Positions 7,870 to 14,613 of a stretch of DNA of 30,345 bases are shown here, one piece after another. Position numbers and translations under genes: made by a program. Location of the stretch: positions 1-30,345 of the forward strand of contig CATKYP010000001.1 of NCBI GenBank assembly GCA_949840855.1, read 5' to 3'. Each line of letters begins with the position of its first letter. Position 1 is the first letter of the stretch. This DNA is from an uncultured Bacilli bacterium (GTDB lineage Bacteria > Bacillota_I > Bacilli_A > RF39 > UBA660). Below the pieces are notes generated by a model. That model was not told where the DNA came from, ran no database searches, and worked only from the letters and a program-made list of their open reading frames with translations.

Positions 7870-9765
7870 ATGAGTTTTATATTACCACTAATATATTTTA
7901 TTTCGATAAATGCAACTACTGTAATACTAACTAAAAAAACATTTGGAAAAACATTACCTCTTACAATGATGATATCCGCTCTTACATTATTTTTCAGTCA
8001 AATGTTATTTAGTACTTTTCTAATAGGATATTTACTAAATATCTTACTAGCTATTATTCCTATTGTTTACATAATTATTTTTAAACATAAGAAAAAAGAT
8101 TTAAATAAATTAAAGAACAATATGTTAACTAAAGGATTTTATGCTTTTATTCTAATCTATATTGCTATTTATATTTTCGATTATAATAGAGTCTTTACAG
8201 TCTGGGATGAGTATTCACATTGGGGAGTTATGGTTAAAGAAATGCTTCGACTTGATAAGTTTTATTCTGTTAATGAGTCTACTCTTATGGTACACAAAGA
8301 CTATCCACCAATAATATCAATATTTCAATTATTTTACTGTAAGTTAATAGGAACTTATAAAGAAAAATATTTGATTACCTCTCTTCATTTATTAAGCCTC
8401 TCTTTTTTTATCCCATCAATATGTGAAGAAGGTAAGAATTTTTCTAAATTAAGATTTATCATAAAAGTAGGTATTATTATACTAAGTATCTTTTTAGCTT
8501 TCTTATTATTTGATGGACACGGAATAATTAATACTATTTATACTGATTATATTATGTCTATTATAGTAGGTTATATGTTATATATAGTTATAACAGAAAA
8601 AAATATAACCTCAAACTTTAGCATTTTAACACTTTCTGTTAGTTCCTGCTTCCTTTTACTAACTAAACAAATGGGCTTGCCATTATATCTTATGGTGATT
8701 TTTACCTATTTTGTTGAAACCCTGATAAAGCAAAAATTATATCATCTAAAAAACATAAAAAAGTTAAACAAGATAAAAACAATTCAGATATTGATAATAT
8801 TATTAGTTATACCACTTTTAATATGGAAGTTATGGAGTATTCACATAACAAATTTAGGTATTAAGGGGCAATTTGAATTATCTGATTTAAACATTTTAGA
8901 ATTAAAAGATATAATAACTAAAAATAGGGGAGAAACATATCAACAAGAAGTTATAAAAAATTACTCTAAAGCCTTAATAAATTCAAAAATTACAACATCA
9001 TATATAAAACTTACTTATCTTAGTTCAGGTCTATTAATAATTGCTATATTACTAATAGAGTGTCTCTTTATGAAGGATATAATCAAAAAAAGAAAATTTA
9101 TAGAGTTAATTATAACATTTATTATAGGATCTTTTGGATATGCCTTTGTAATGTTTACTCTTTATATGTTCTCATTTGGAGAAATAGAAGGACCCATATT
9201 AGCATCATTTAATAGATATATGCCAACCTTTATTCTAATTGGAATAAGTGCATCCTTAATGATATTTTTTAATTATAATACTATTAAAGATAAAGAAGTA
9301 AAAAGTCTAAAAATATGCTTAATGTTAATACTTATCTTACTATTTGTTCAAAAACCAACGAATATTAAAAAATTAATACCAAAGATTAAAAAAACTCCTG
9401 AAAATTTATATGAATATCACGCTAAAAGAATTAATAATAAAACAGAAAATAATTCTAAAATATTTTTATTAGCACAAAATACAGAAGGAGACTATCAATT
9501 TGCCATAAAATATTATATTAATCCTAGAACTACTAATCTTTCTCATTTTAATCTACCAACTAAAGATATATCAAACTATGAACAGTACTTCAAAAAAAAT
9601 ATTTATGACTATATTTTACAGTTTGACTATTTATATATTGTTAATATAGATGAAAATACAAAAGAAAAGTATCACTTTTTCATAAAAGAAAATGATATAG
9701 AGATTGGCAAACTATATAAAATTATTAATGATAAAAATGAAATAAAACTAAAAGAAATTTTATAG
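7870..9765 (+). CDS. Polytopic membrane protein, probable GT-C type glycosyltransferase
   Basis: A 631-aa protein with about ten or more predicted membrane helices and a soluble C-terminal tail of about 140 residues. After the third helix, an outside loop carries VWDEYSHWGVMVKEM, with D113-E114 placed like the catalytic acidic pair in the first extracytoplasmic loop of GT-C enzymes. HKDYPPIISIFQLFY follows. GT-C enzymes transfer sugars from polyprenyl-phosphate donors to surface glycans, lipids or proteins. I do not recognise a named family; a flippase or O-antigen-type polymerase is an alternative. ATG 7870 has an AAGGAG site. It is divergent from a kinase-like gene. The tail ends 94 bp before the VTT gene, which has its own predicted promoter and operator. 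Confidence 0.6.
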   Translation: MSFILPLIYFISINATTVILTKKTFGKTLPLTMMISALTLFFSQMLFSTFLIGYLLNILLAIIPIVYIIIFKHKKKDLNKLKNNMLTKGFYAFILIYIAIYIFDYNRVFTVWDEYSHWGVMVKEMLRLDKFYSVNESTLMVHKDYPPIISIFQLFYCKLIGTYKEKYLITSLHLLSLSFFIPSICEEGKNFSKLRFIIKVGIIILSIFLAFLLFDGHGIINTIYTDYIMSIIVGYMLYIVITEKNITSNFSILTLSVSSCFLLLTKQMGLPLYLMVIFTYFVETLIKQKLYHLKNIKKLNKIKTIQILIILLVIPLLIWKLWSIHITNLGIKGQFELSDLNILELKDIITKNRGETYQQEVIKNYSKALINSKITTSYIKLTYLSSGLLIIAILLIECLFMKDIIKKRKFIELIITFIIGSFGYAFVMFTLYMFSFGEIEGPILASFNRYMPTFILIGISASLMIFFNYNTIKDKEVKSLKICLMLILILLFVQKPTNIKKLIPKIKKTPENLYEYHAKRINNKTENNSKIFLLAQNTEGDYQFAIKYYINPRTTNLSHFNLPTKDISNYEQYFKKNIYDYILQFDYLYIVNIDENTKEKYHFFIKENDIEIGKLYKIINDKNEIKLKEIL

Positions 9766-9787
9766 GATAGTTAAAATTATTTAAATC

Positions 9788-9801
9788 TAACAAAATTGTA
9801 A
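9788..9801. promoter_or_regulatory. BceR-type operator before the VTT gene
   Basis: TAACA-AAAT-TGTAA fits the TNACA-N4-TGTAA consensus described for BceR-like response regulators. Its centre lies about 42 bp before the start point predicted from the extended -10 at 9822-9830, a usual activator position. The same 9-nt core (ACAAAATTG) recurs in the operator before bceA at 13761-13774. Confidence 0.5.
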
Positions 9802-9821
9802 TAATAAGACCTTATTTTTCG

Positions 9822-9830
9822 TGGTATACT
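9822..9830 (+). promoter_or_regulatory. Extended -10 of the VTT gene
   Basis: TGGTATACT (TG-N-TATACT) is 29 bp before ATG 9860. No -35 match exists at 16-18 bp spacing, as expected for a promoter that needs an activator. Confidence 0.5.
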
Positions 9831-9859
9831 AAGTATAGTTTATAAAGGAAGTATGATAT

Positions 9860-10429
9860 ATGGAAGATAAAAAGAAATTACAAAAAATATTTAAGATTAT
9901 AACAATTATAGTAACGATTCTTTTAGTAGCTTTTATTATCTATGGTATACATCTTGGGATTTTTAAAGATAAAAAAATTTTAGTAGACTATATGAAAAAC
10001 TTTGGAATATGGGCTTTCTTATTCTTTATAATATTACAAGCTATTCAAGTAGTATTTCCAGTAATACCAGGAGGAGCCAGTTGTCTAGCAGGAGTTCTAG
10101 CTTTTGGACCTGTTCTAGGATTTATTTATAATTACCTTGGATTAGTTATAGGATCTGTACTTGCCTTTCTAATATCAAGAAAATATGGAGAAAGGTTAGT
10201 AAAACAACTATTTAGTGAAGAAACAGTTAATAAATATTTATCATATATAAAAACAAAAAAGTTCGATAAGATATTCTTTTGGGGGATATTTCTTCCAGGC
10301 TTCCCGGACGACTTATTATGCTATGTTGCTGGATTAAGTAAAATGAATTTTAAAACTTTCATCTTCTATATAATTATAGGAAAGCCCCTAGCATTAATAA
10401 TGTATAGTGTATTTATAAACTTCCTTTAA
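9860..10429 (+). CDS. VTT-domain membrane protein (TVP38/TMEM64, DedA-related)
   Basis: A 189-aa integral membrane protein. After an N-terminal helix (residues about 13-31) it has the VTT/SNARE-associated core: VVFPVIPGGASCLAG, GPVLGFIYNYLGLVIGS, AFLISRKYG, and the re-entrant-type motif FLPGFPDDLLCYVAGLSKM, ending in a final helix. The wider DedA/VTT superfamily includes undecaprenyl-phosphate recycling flippases and membrane-homeostasis proteins; the exact substrate here is unknown. ATG 9860 has AAAGGAAG 8 nt upstream. An overlapping ATG at 9853 stops after five codons. A BceR-type operator and an extended -10 precede it, so it may respond to cell-wall antibiotics together with the Bce module 2 kb downstream. 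A terminator follows. Confidence 0.85.
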   Translation: MEDKKKLQKIFKIITIIVTILLVAFIIYGIHLGIFKDKKILVDYMKNFGIWAFLFFIILQAIQVVFPVIPGGASCLAGVLAFGPVLGFIYNYLGLVIGSVLAFLISRKYGERLVKQLFSEETVNKYLSYIKTKKFDKIFFWGIFLPGFPDDLLCYVAGLSKMNFKTFIFYIIIGKPLALIMYSVFINFL

Positions 10430-10435
10430 AAAATG

Positions 10436-10466
10436 GTAATTTACAATACAAATTACTCTTTTTTTG
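10436..10466 (+). terminator. Rho-independent terminator of the VTT gene
   Basis: The stem GTAATTT (10436-10442) / AAATTAC (10450-10456), with a 7-nt loop, is followed by a T-rich tail (TCTTTTTTT). It lies 6 bp after the stop codon. Confidence 0.7.
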
Positions 10467-10775
10467 TTATAATTAATTATACTATTTAATGTTAAAGAGC
10501 CAAAAATGATATTTGCAAGCGATAATGAAAAAATAAAATAAGTACTAGATTGCTAGCTACTAACACATTAAAAGAAAAATGATTAAAACTAAAAAGATGA
10601 ATATATTAACAAAAAGTATTTAATATTTACTTTATTATATTAAGAGAATAATCTAATAGTAAGCTATTTTACTAAAAAACTCTATTATAATTATATTATC
10701 TTGCTTAATAACATCTTTATGGAATAATTAAATGGAATATACTTAATAAAACTAATGTAAATAGGAAGTGAAAAG
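10467..10775. other. Intergenic region before the ttcA-like gene, no gene seen
   Basis: About 310 bp of very AT-rich sequence with no open frame of note. A 12-codon frame at 10507 has no ribosome binding site. A TATACT at 10738-10743 could be the -10 for the downstream gene, but no matching -35 is visible. No riboswitch or tRNA fold was recognised. Confidence 0.5.
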
Positions 10776-11594
10776 ATGGAAAAATATCAAGAAATAGAAC
10801 GAACTATTATAAAAAAGTATAGAAAAGAACTATGGAGTAGATTTATAAAGGCAGTTAGAGATTACGAATTAATTAATGAGTCAGATAAAGTAATGATTTG
10901 TATAAGTGGTGGCAAAGACTCATTTTTACTAGCAAAATGTATACAAGAACTAAAAAAACACGGCAAAATAGAGTTTGAGACTAAGTATGTCGTTATGGAT
11001 CCAGGCTATAGTAGCACTCATCTTGAAAAGATACTTTATAATGCCAAATTATTAAATATTGATATTGAAATATTTAAATCAGATATCTTTGAAGTAGCAG
11101 AAAAACTAAATAATGAGCATCCCTGTTACTTATGTGCTAGGATGAGAAGAGGGTGTCTTTATAATAGAGCAAAAGAACTTGGTTGTAATAAGATTGCTCT
11201 TGGTCATCATTTTGATGATGTAATAGAAACTATTTTATTGTCCATATTTTATGGTGCTGAAATTAAAACAATGCTTCCCAAATTACACAGTGACAACTTT
11301 GAAGGGTTAGAGTTAATAAGACCATTATATTTAATAAAAGAAGAAGATATCATTTCTTGGTGTAATTATAATAACTTAGAATTTATTAATTGTGCCTGCA
11401 GATTTACTGAAAACACAGAAAATAGTGATGATATAAGTAAAAGAAAAGAAATAAAAAATTTAATAAAAAATCTTAGGAAAACTAATAAAAACATAGACTA
11501 CAATATTTTTAAAAGTGTTGATAATATTAATCTAAACTGTGTTTTAGGCTATTTAAAAGATAAAGAAAAACATACTTTTTTGGATGACTATTAA
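10776..11594 (+). CDS. TtcA-like tRNA 2-thiocytidine synthesis protein (PP-loop ATPase)
   Basis: A 272-aa cytoplasmic enzyme of the adenine-nucleotide alpha-hydrolase class. The PP-loop SGGKDS is at residues 44-49, HPCYLCARMRRG gives C117 and C120, GHHFDD is at 143-148, and INCACRF gives C206 and C208. The family uses a [4Fe-4S] cluster held by such cysteines and ATP to put sulfur on cytidine 32 of certain tRNAs. Length and motif order fit short Gram-positive TtcA homologues (about 270-310 aa). The exact tRNA target is inferred from the family. The start has an AGGAAGTG site 5 nt upstream. It stands alone between a terminator and the 11.6-kb small-RNA locus. Confidence 0.85.
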   Translation: MEKYQEIERTIIKKYRKELWSRFIKAVRDYELINESDKVMICISGGKDSFLLAKCIQELKKHGKIEFETKYVVMDPGYSSTHLEKILYNAKLLNIDIEIFKSDIFEVAEKLNNEHPCYLCARMRRGCLYNRAKELGCNKIALGHHFDDVIETILLSIFYGAEIKTMLPKLHSDNFEGLELIRPLYLIKEEDIISWCNYNNLEFINCACRFTENTENSDDISKRKEIKNLIKNLRKTNKNIDYNIFKSVDNINLNCVLGYLKDKEKHTFLDDY

Positions 11595-11623
11595 AATAAG
11601 AATAACTTTTTTTAGTTAACTTG

Positions 11624-11652
11624 TTGTTTACAAAATGTATATTTGTTATAAT
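11624..11652 (+). promoter_or_regulatory. Promoter of the toxin-like small mRNA
   Basis: TTGTTT (11624-11629), a 17-bp spacer and TATAAT (11647-11652). The transcript would begin near 11660 with GATACATTTGA, about 66 nt before the peptide start. Confidence 0.6.
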
Positions 11653-11725
11653 CTATATAGATACATTTGAAAATATCAGGCGCTTTCCTTTTATTTATAT
11701 ATCATAAATGAAAGGGGGGATATTA

Positions 11726-11803
11726 ATGATAAAAAGAGAATTTATTTTCTTTGTTATAATACTACTCTTATTCGTAGAAATATTCATATTTCTTCTAAAA
11801 TAA
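11726..11803 (+). CDS. 25-aa hydrophobic peptide, candidate type I toxin
   Basis: The peptide begins MIKREFIFFVI and ends EIFIFLLK. It has a positively charged N-terminus, about 20 hydrophobic residues forming one membrane helix with a single central glutamate, and a terminal lysine. This is typical of pore-forming or membrane-perturbing type I toxins. A very strong site (AAAGGGGGG, 11711-11719) lies 6 nt before ATG 11726. An in-frame ATG at 11708 would place that site inside the coding region and is less likely. The leader and the 3' end are complementary, a convergent antisense promoter faces it and a shared hairpin lies between, as in the par (Fst) loci of enterococci. The peptide shows no clear sequence match to Fst, TxpA or BsrG that I can recall. 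Function is inferred from architecture. Confidence 0.6.
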   Translation: MIKREFIFFVIILLLFVEIFIFLLK

Positions 11804-11805
11804 TA

Positions 11806-11845
11806 AAAGCACCTGATTTCAACTAAAGTTGATTTTTGGTGCTTT
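11806..11845. terminator. Bidirectional terminator shared by the two small RNAs
   Basis: The inner hairpin TCAACT-AA-AGTTGA (11819-11832) is followed by TTTTT on the plus strand. The outer stem AAAGCACC (11806-11813) / GGTGCTTT (11838-11845) is perfect over 8 bp and, read on the minus strand, ends in GGTGCTTTTATTATTTT. Both convergent transcripts can therefore stop here. Confidence 0.6.
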
Positions 11846-11891
11846 CTAACAAACAACGGAAAGTATCTGACTGGCTAAAATCAAATGTATC
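11806..11891 (-). ncRNA. Candidate antisense RNA antitoxin (about 85 nt)
   Basis: On the minus strand a -10-like TACAAT (11904-11899) is followed after 7 nt by GATACATTTGA, exactly the spacing and sequence seen at the sense promoter. A transcript from about 11891 to the shared terminator near 11806 would carry AGAAAGCACC, complementary to GGCGCTTTCC in the toxin mRNA leader with one mismatch, plus the complement of the terminator loop. The -35 is poor. The size is close to RNA II of par loci. Confidence 0.45.
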
Positions 11892-12081
11892 CTTTTTTAT
11901 TGTATGAAGTTTCCTTCATCTATATACATAATAGCATATAAAACTGTAATTATCAAGAAAAAAATATGGCAAAAAATGGTAAAAAACATAGTATTTTTTA
12001 TTAAAATAACTATTATATTTCAATGTTGTAAGGATCAAAACTATTTTTTTGTGATATTATATATAGATAAGGGAGATAGTT

Positions 12082-12744
12082 ATGAAAAAAATATTCATAG
12101 TAGAAGACGATAAGACAGTAAGTAAGGAATTATTAGAATTATTAACTAATGCAGGATATAATGCTAAAATAATAGAAAACTTTGAAAAAGTAGAAGAAGA
12201 GATAAATATATATAAGCCAGATTTAATACTCCTAGATATTAATATTCCTTATATAAATGGAGAAATACTTTTGAAAAATCTTAGGAAGAAAATAGATACC
12301 CCAATTATTATGGTAACTAGTAGAAATGATGAGACAGATGAAGTCTTATCAATGAGTTATGGGGCAGATGACTATATCACTAAACCGTATAATCCTAATA
12401 TATTACTACTTCATATAGGGGCAATTTTCAAAAGATTAGATAATTATAATGATAAACTATCCTATAAAGACTTAGAGATAGATACCAGTAAAGGAATAGT
12501 AAAAAATAAAACAAAAGAAATAATACTTACAAAAAATGAAATGCTTATATTTTCTTACTTGATATCTAAAAAAGAACATCTTGTAACAAGAGATGAATTG
12601 ATGACTCTTCTTTGGAATAATAATGAATATATTAATGATAATGCTCTAACTGTAAATATAAGTAGATTAAGAACCAAACTAATGGAATTTGATTATAAGG
12701 ATATAATAGTAACTAGAAAAAGGGAAGGATATATCTTGCTATGA
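12082..12744 (+). CDS. bceR: Response regulator of a Bce-type two-component system
   Basis: A 220-aa OmpR/PhoB-type regulator. The receiver domain has the acidic pair E8-D9-D10, the phosphoacceptor D52 (LILLDINIP), TS at MVTSRND and K101 in ITKPY. The C-terminal winged helix runs from about residue 125 (LTKNEMLIFSYLISK, then LTVNISRLRTKL). It should bind TNACA-N4-TGTAA operators upstream of bceAB and perhaps the VTT gene. ATG 12082 has GGGAG 7 nt upstream, and an extended -10 (TGATATTAT, 12052-12060) is the likely promoter. The stop overlaps the kinase start (ATGA). The bceRS-bceAB order is typical of cell-envelope antibiotic modules in Bacillota; the inducing drug (bacitracin, nisin-like or other) cannot be read from sequence. 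Confidence 0.88.
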   Translation: MKKIFIVEDDKTVSKELLELLTNAGYNAKIIENFEKVEEEINIYKPDLILLDINIPYINGEILLKNLRKKIDTPIIMVTSRNDETDEVLSMSYGADDYITKPYNPNILLLHIGAIFKRLDNYNDKLSYKDLEIDTSKGIVKNKTKEIILTKNEMLIFSYLISKKEHLVTRDELMTLLWNNNEYINDNALTVNISRLRTKLMEFDYKDIIVTRKREGYILL

Positions 12745-13758
12745 AACTAAGAAACTATATAAAAGACAAATGGTATGAAATAACTATTTTTATAATCTTT
12801 TTGCTTATTATCTTACTTCTTCTTTTTGCTTTTAAAATAGATAGATCATTAATAATAGTTATTATTTCTTTATTTATCTTCTTCTATTACTATTTTCTTT
12901 ATTAATTATTTTAGAAAAAAAACATTTTATAATAAATTACTAATTAATATAGAAAGACTAGATAAAGCATATTTAGTTTTAGAAACAATAGAAATTCCTA
13001 ATTTTTATGAAGGAAAATTATTATGTCAAGCTTTATATGCCATTAATAAATCAATGATTGAAAATATAAATAGTTGCAAAAATCAAATGGAGGAATTTAA
13101 AGAATACATAGAAATGTGGATACATGAAGTAAAAATACCCATTTCATCTCTAATACTAATGGCCCATAATTACAAAAATAGATTTGATAAAACATCTATT
13201 GAACAAATGAAGAAAATAGAAAACTATGTAGAACAAGTCTTGTATTATGTTAGATCAGAAAACTCCGAAAAAGACTATTTAATAAAAAAAGTAGCTTTAA
13301 AAAAAGTGGTATGTGATATAGCCCTAAAAAATCAACAAGACTTATTAGAAAATAAGATTGACTTAATAGTTGAAAATGTAGAAAAAGATATTTACACAGA
13401 CTCAAAATGGTTAGAATTTATATTAAATCAAATCATTAATAACAGTATTAAATATAGGAAAAATACAACAAATTCTTATATAAAAATAACTACCAAAGAT
13501 AGTAAAGAAAAAATATGCTTAATAATAGAAGATAATGGTATAGGAATACCTAAGGAAGATATAAATAAAGTCTTTTTAAAATCATTTACTGGTCATAATG
13601 GTAGAATAAAAACAAAGTCTACTGGAATTGGCCTATTTATTGCTAAAAACCTTTGTAAAAAATTAGGACATAAAATAGAAATAGACTCTGTACAAGATGA
13701 ATATACTAAAGTTTTTATAACATTTTATAAAAATAAATACTATGAAGTTGTAAAATAG
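12741..13758 (+). pseudogene. bceS: BceS-like intramembrane-sensing histidine kinase with a frameshift
   Basis: ATG 12741 overlaps the regulator stop (ATGA) and has AAGGGAAGGA upstream. The first frame encodes MKLRNYIKDKWYE and two membrane helices (about residues 14-31 and 36-53) with almost no outside loop, as in BceS. It stops at TAA 12903. The family continuation INYFRKKTFYNKLL starts at 12901 in the next frame and runs open to 13758. It contains the phospho-acceptor box EMWIHEVKIPIS (H128 after repair), the N box FILNQIINNSIKY, and the G boxes IEDNGIGIP and STGIGLFIAKNL. Removing one T near 12898-12900 would give a normal 338-aa kinase. No ATG, GTG or TTG starts the second frame before ATG 13054, so a soluble fragment from there is the only obvious separate product. 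There is no other lesion, so a recent mutation, a sequencing error or frameshifting are all possible. Confidence 0.85.
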
Positions 13759-13760
13759 TA

Positions 13761-13774
13761 TTACAAAATTGTAA
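13761..13774. promoter_or_regulatory. BceR-type operator before bceAB
   Basis: TTACA-AAAT-TGTAA is an exact TNACA-N4-TGTAA match and a perfect 6-bp inverted repeat (TTACAA-AA-TTGTAA). It lies just after the kinase stop, about 65 bp before the start point predicted from TATAAT at 13821-13826. Confidence 0.7.
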
Positions 13775-13820
13775 TGTAGAGTAATATTAAACAAAAGACA
13801 AATTGTAGTATTTAAACTAT

Positions 13821-13826
13821 TATAAT
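13821..13826 (+). promoter_or_regulatory. -10 box of bceAB
   Basis: TATAAT 20 bp before ATG 13846. The -35 at 17-bp spacing (ACAAAT) is poor, consistent with activation by a regulator bound upstream. Confidence 0.55.
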
Positions 13827-13845
13827 AGTTGAAAGGAGAAATATT

Positions 13846-14613
13846 ATGGAAAATATTTTAAAAATTGATAAAATAGAAAAATATTATGGTAGCAGGTCAT
13901 CCTTAACAAAAGCCATTGATAACATATCATTTGATGTAGAAAAAGGTGAATTTGTTGCTATTATGGGTGCAAGTGGAAGTGGTAAAACAACCCTCCTAAA
14001 TTGTATCTCAACAATTGACAAGGTAACATCAGGTCATATATATGTATCAGATAAGGATATCACCAAATTAAAAGGAAACAGTTTAAATAAGTTTAGAAGA
14101 GAATCCCTTGGTTTTATCTTTCAAGACTTTAATCTTTTAGACACTCTAACAGCATACGAAAATATTGCTCTTTCTTTAACTATTCAAAATACTGATATAA
14201 AATTACTAGATGAAAAAATAAAAAAAGTTGCTAAAGAATTAGATATAGTAAATATCTTAAATAAATATCCATATCAAATGTCAGGAGGGCAAAAACAGAG
14301 GGTAGCTTCAGCTAGAGCAATAATTACGGAACCAAAACTTGTTCTAGCAGATGAACCAACAGGAGCTCTAGACTCCAAGTCTTCAAAAATGTTACTTGAA
14401 AAATTTAACTATTTAAATAAAGAATTAAAAGCTACAATTCTTATGGTAACACACGATGCTTTTACAGCTAGTTACTCGTCACGCGTAATATTTATTAAAG
14501 ATGGAAAGATATTTAATGAAATAAATAAAGGGAATAAGACAAGAAAAGAATTCTTCGATAATATTATTGATGTAGTAACTCTGCTTGGAGGGGATATGAA
14601 TGATGCTTTGTAA
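13846..14613 (+). CDS. bceA: Bce-type ABC transporter ATP-binding protein
   Basis: A 255-aa cytoplasmic ATPase of the BceA/MacB/LolD branch. It has Walker A GASGSGKTTLLN, the Q-loop in FIFQDFNLLDTLT, the signature MSGGQKQRVASARA, Walker B LVLADEPTGALD and the switch histidine in MVTHD. It pairs with the large permease that follows. BceAB-type transporters free lipid-linked cell-wall precursors from peptide antibiotics and also signal to the kinase. ATG 13846 has GAAAGGAG 6 nt upstream. Its end overlaps the permease start by 14 bp, so the two are translated together. Confidence 0.93.
   Translation: MENILKIDKIEKYYGSRSSLTKAIDNISFDVEKGEFVAIMGASGSGKTTLLNCISTIDKVTSGHIYVSDKDITKLKGNSLNKFRRESLGFIFQDFNLLDTLTAYENIALSLTIQNTDIKLLDEKIKKVAKELDIVNILNKYPYQMSGGQKQRVASARAIITEPKLVLADEPTGALDSKSSKMLLEKFNYLNKELKATILMVTHDAFTASYSSRVIFIKDGKIFNEINKGNKTRKEFFDNIIDVVTLLGGDMNDAL

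Larger units (their letters stand above)
11660..11891. repeat. Nested repeats framing the small convergent RNA locus
   Basis: GATACATTTGA (11660-11670) recurs exactly inverted as TCAAATGTATC (11881-11891). Inside, ATCAGGCGCTTT (11675-11686) is complementary, with one mismatch, to AAAGCACCTGAT (11806-11817). The core GGCGCTTTC (11679-11687) also recurs in direct orientation as GGTGCTTTC (11838-11846). These let the mRNA 5' end pair with its own 3' end, and let a minus-strand RNA pair with the mRNA leader. Confidence 0.75.

Noticed and set aside
10507..10542. Short frame MIFASDNEKIK before the ttcA-like gene
   Set aside because: Twelve codons with the stop, no ribosome binding site and no similar sequence recognised.
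11628..11640. Near BceR site TTACA-AAA-TGTAT in the toxin-like promoter
   Set aside because: The spacer is 3 rather than 4 and the last base differs; too weak in AT-rich DNA to call.
11904..12113. A 69-codon frame starting with TTG and overlapping the response regulator start
   Set aside because: No ribosome binding site, out of frame with the clear bceR start, low-complexity translation, and it covers the promoter regions of the small-RNA locus and bceR.
12885..12905. Programmed ribosomal frameshift in the histidine kinase
   Set aside because: The shift is +1, and no clear slippery site, rare-codon pause or downstream stimulatory fold is visible; mutation or sequence error is simpler.
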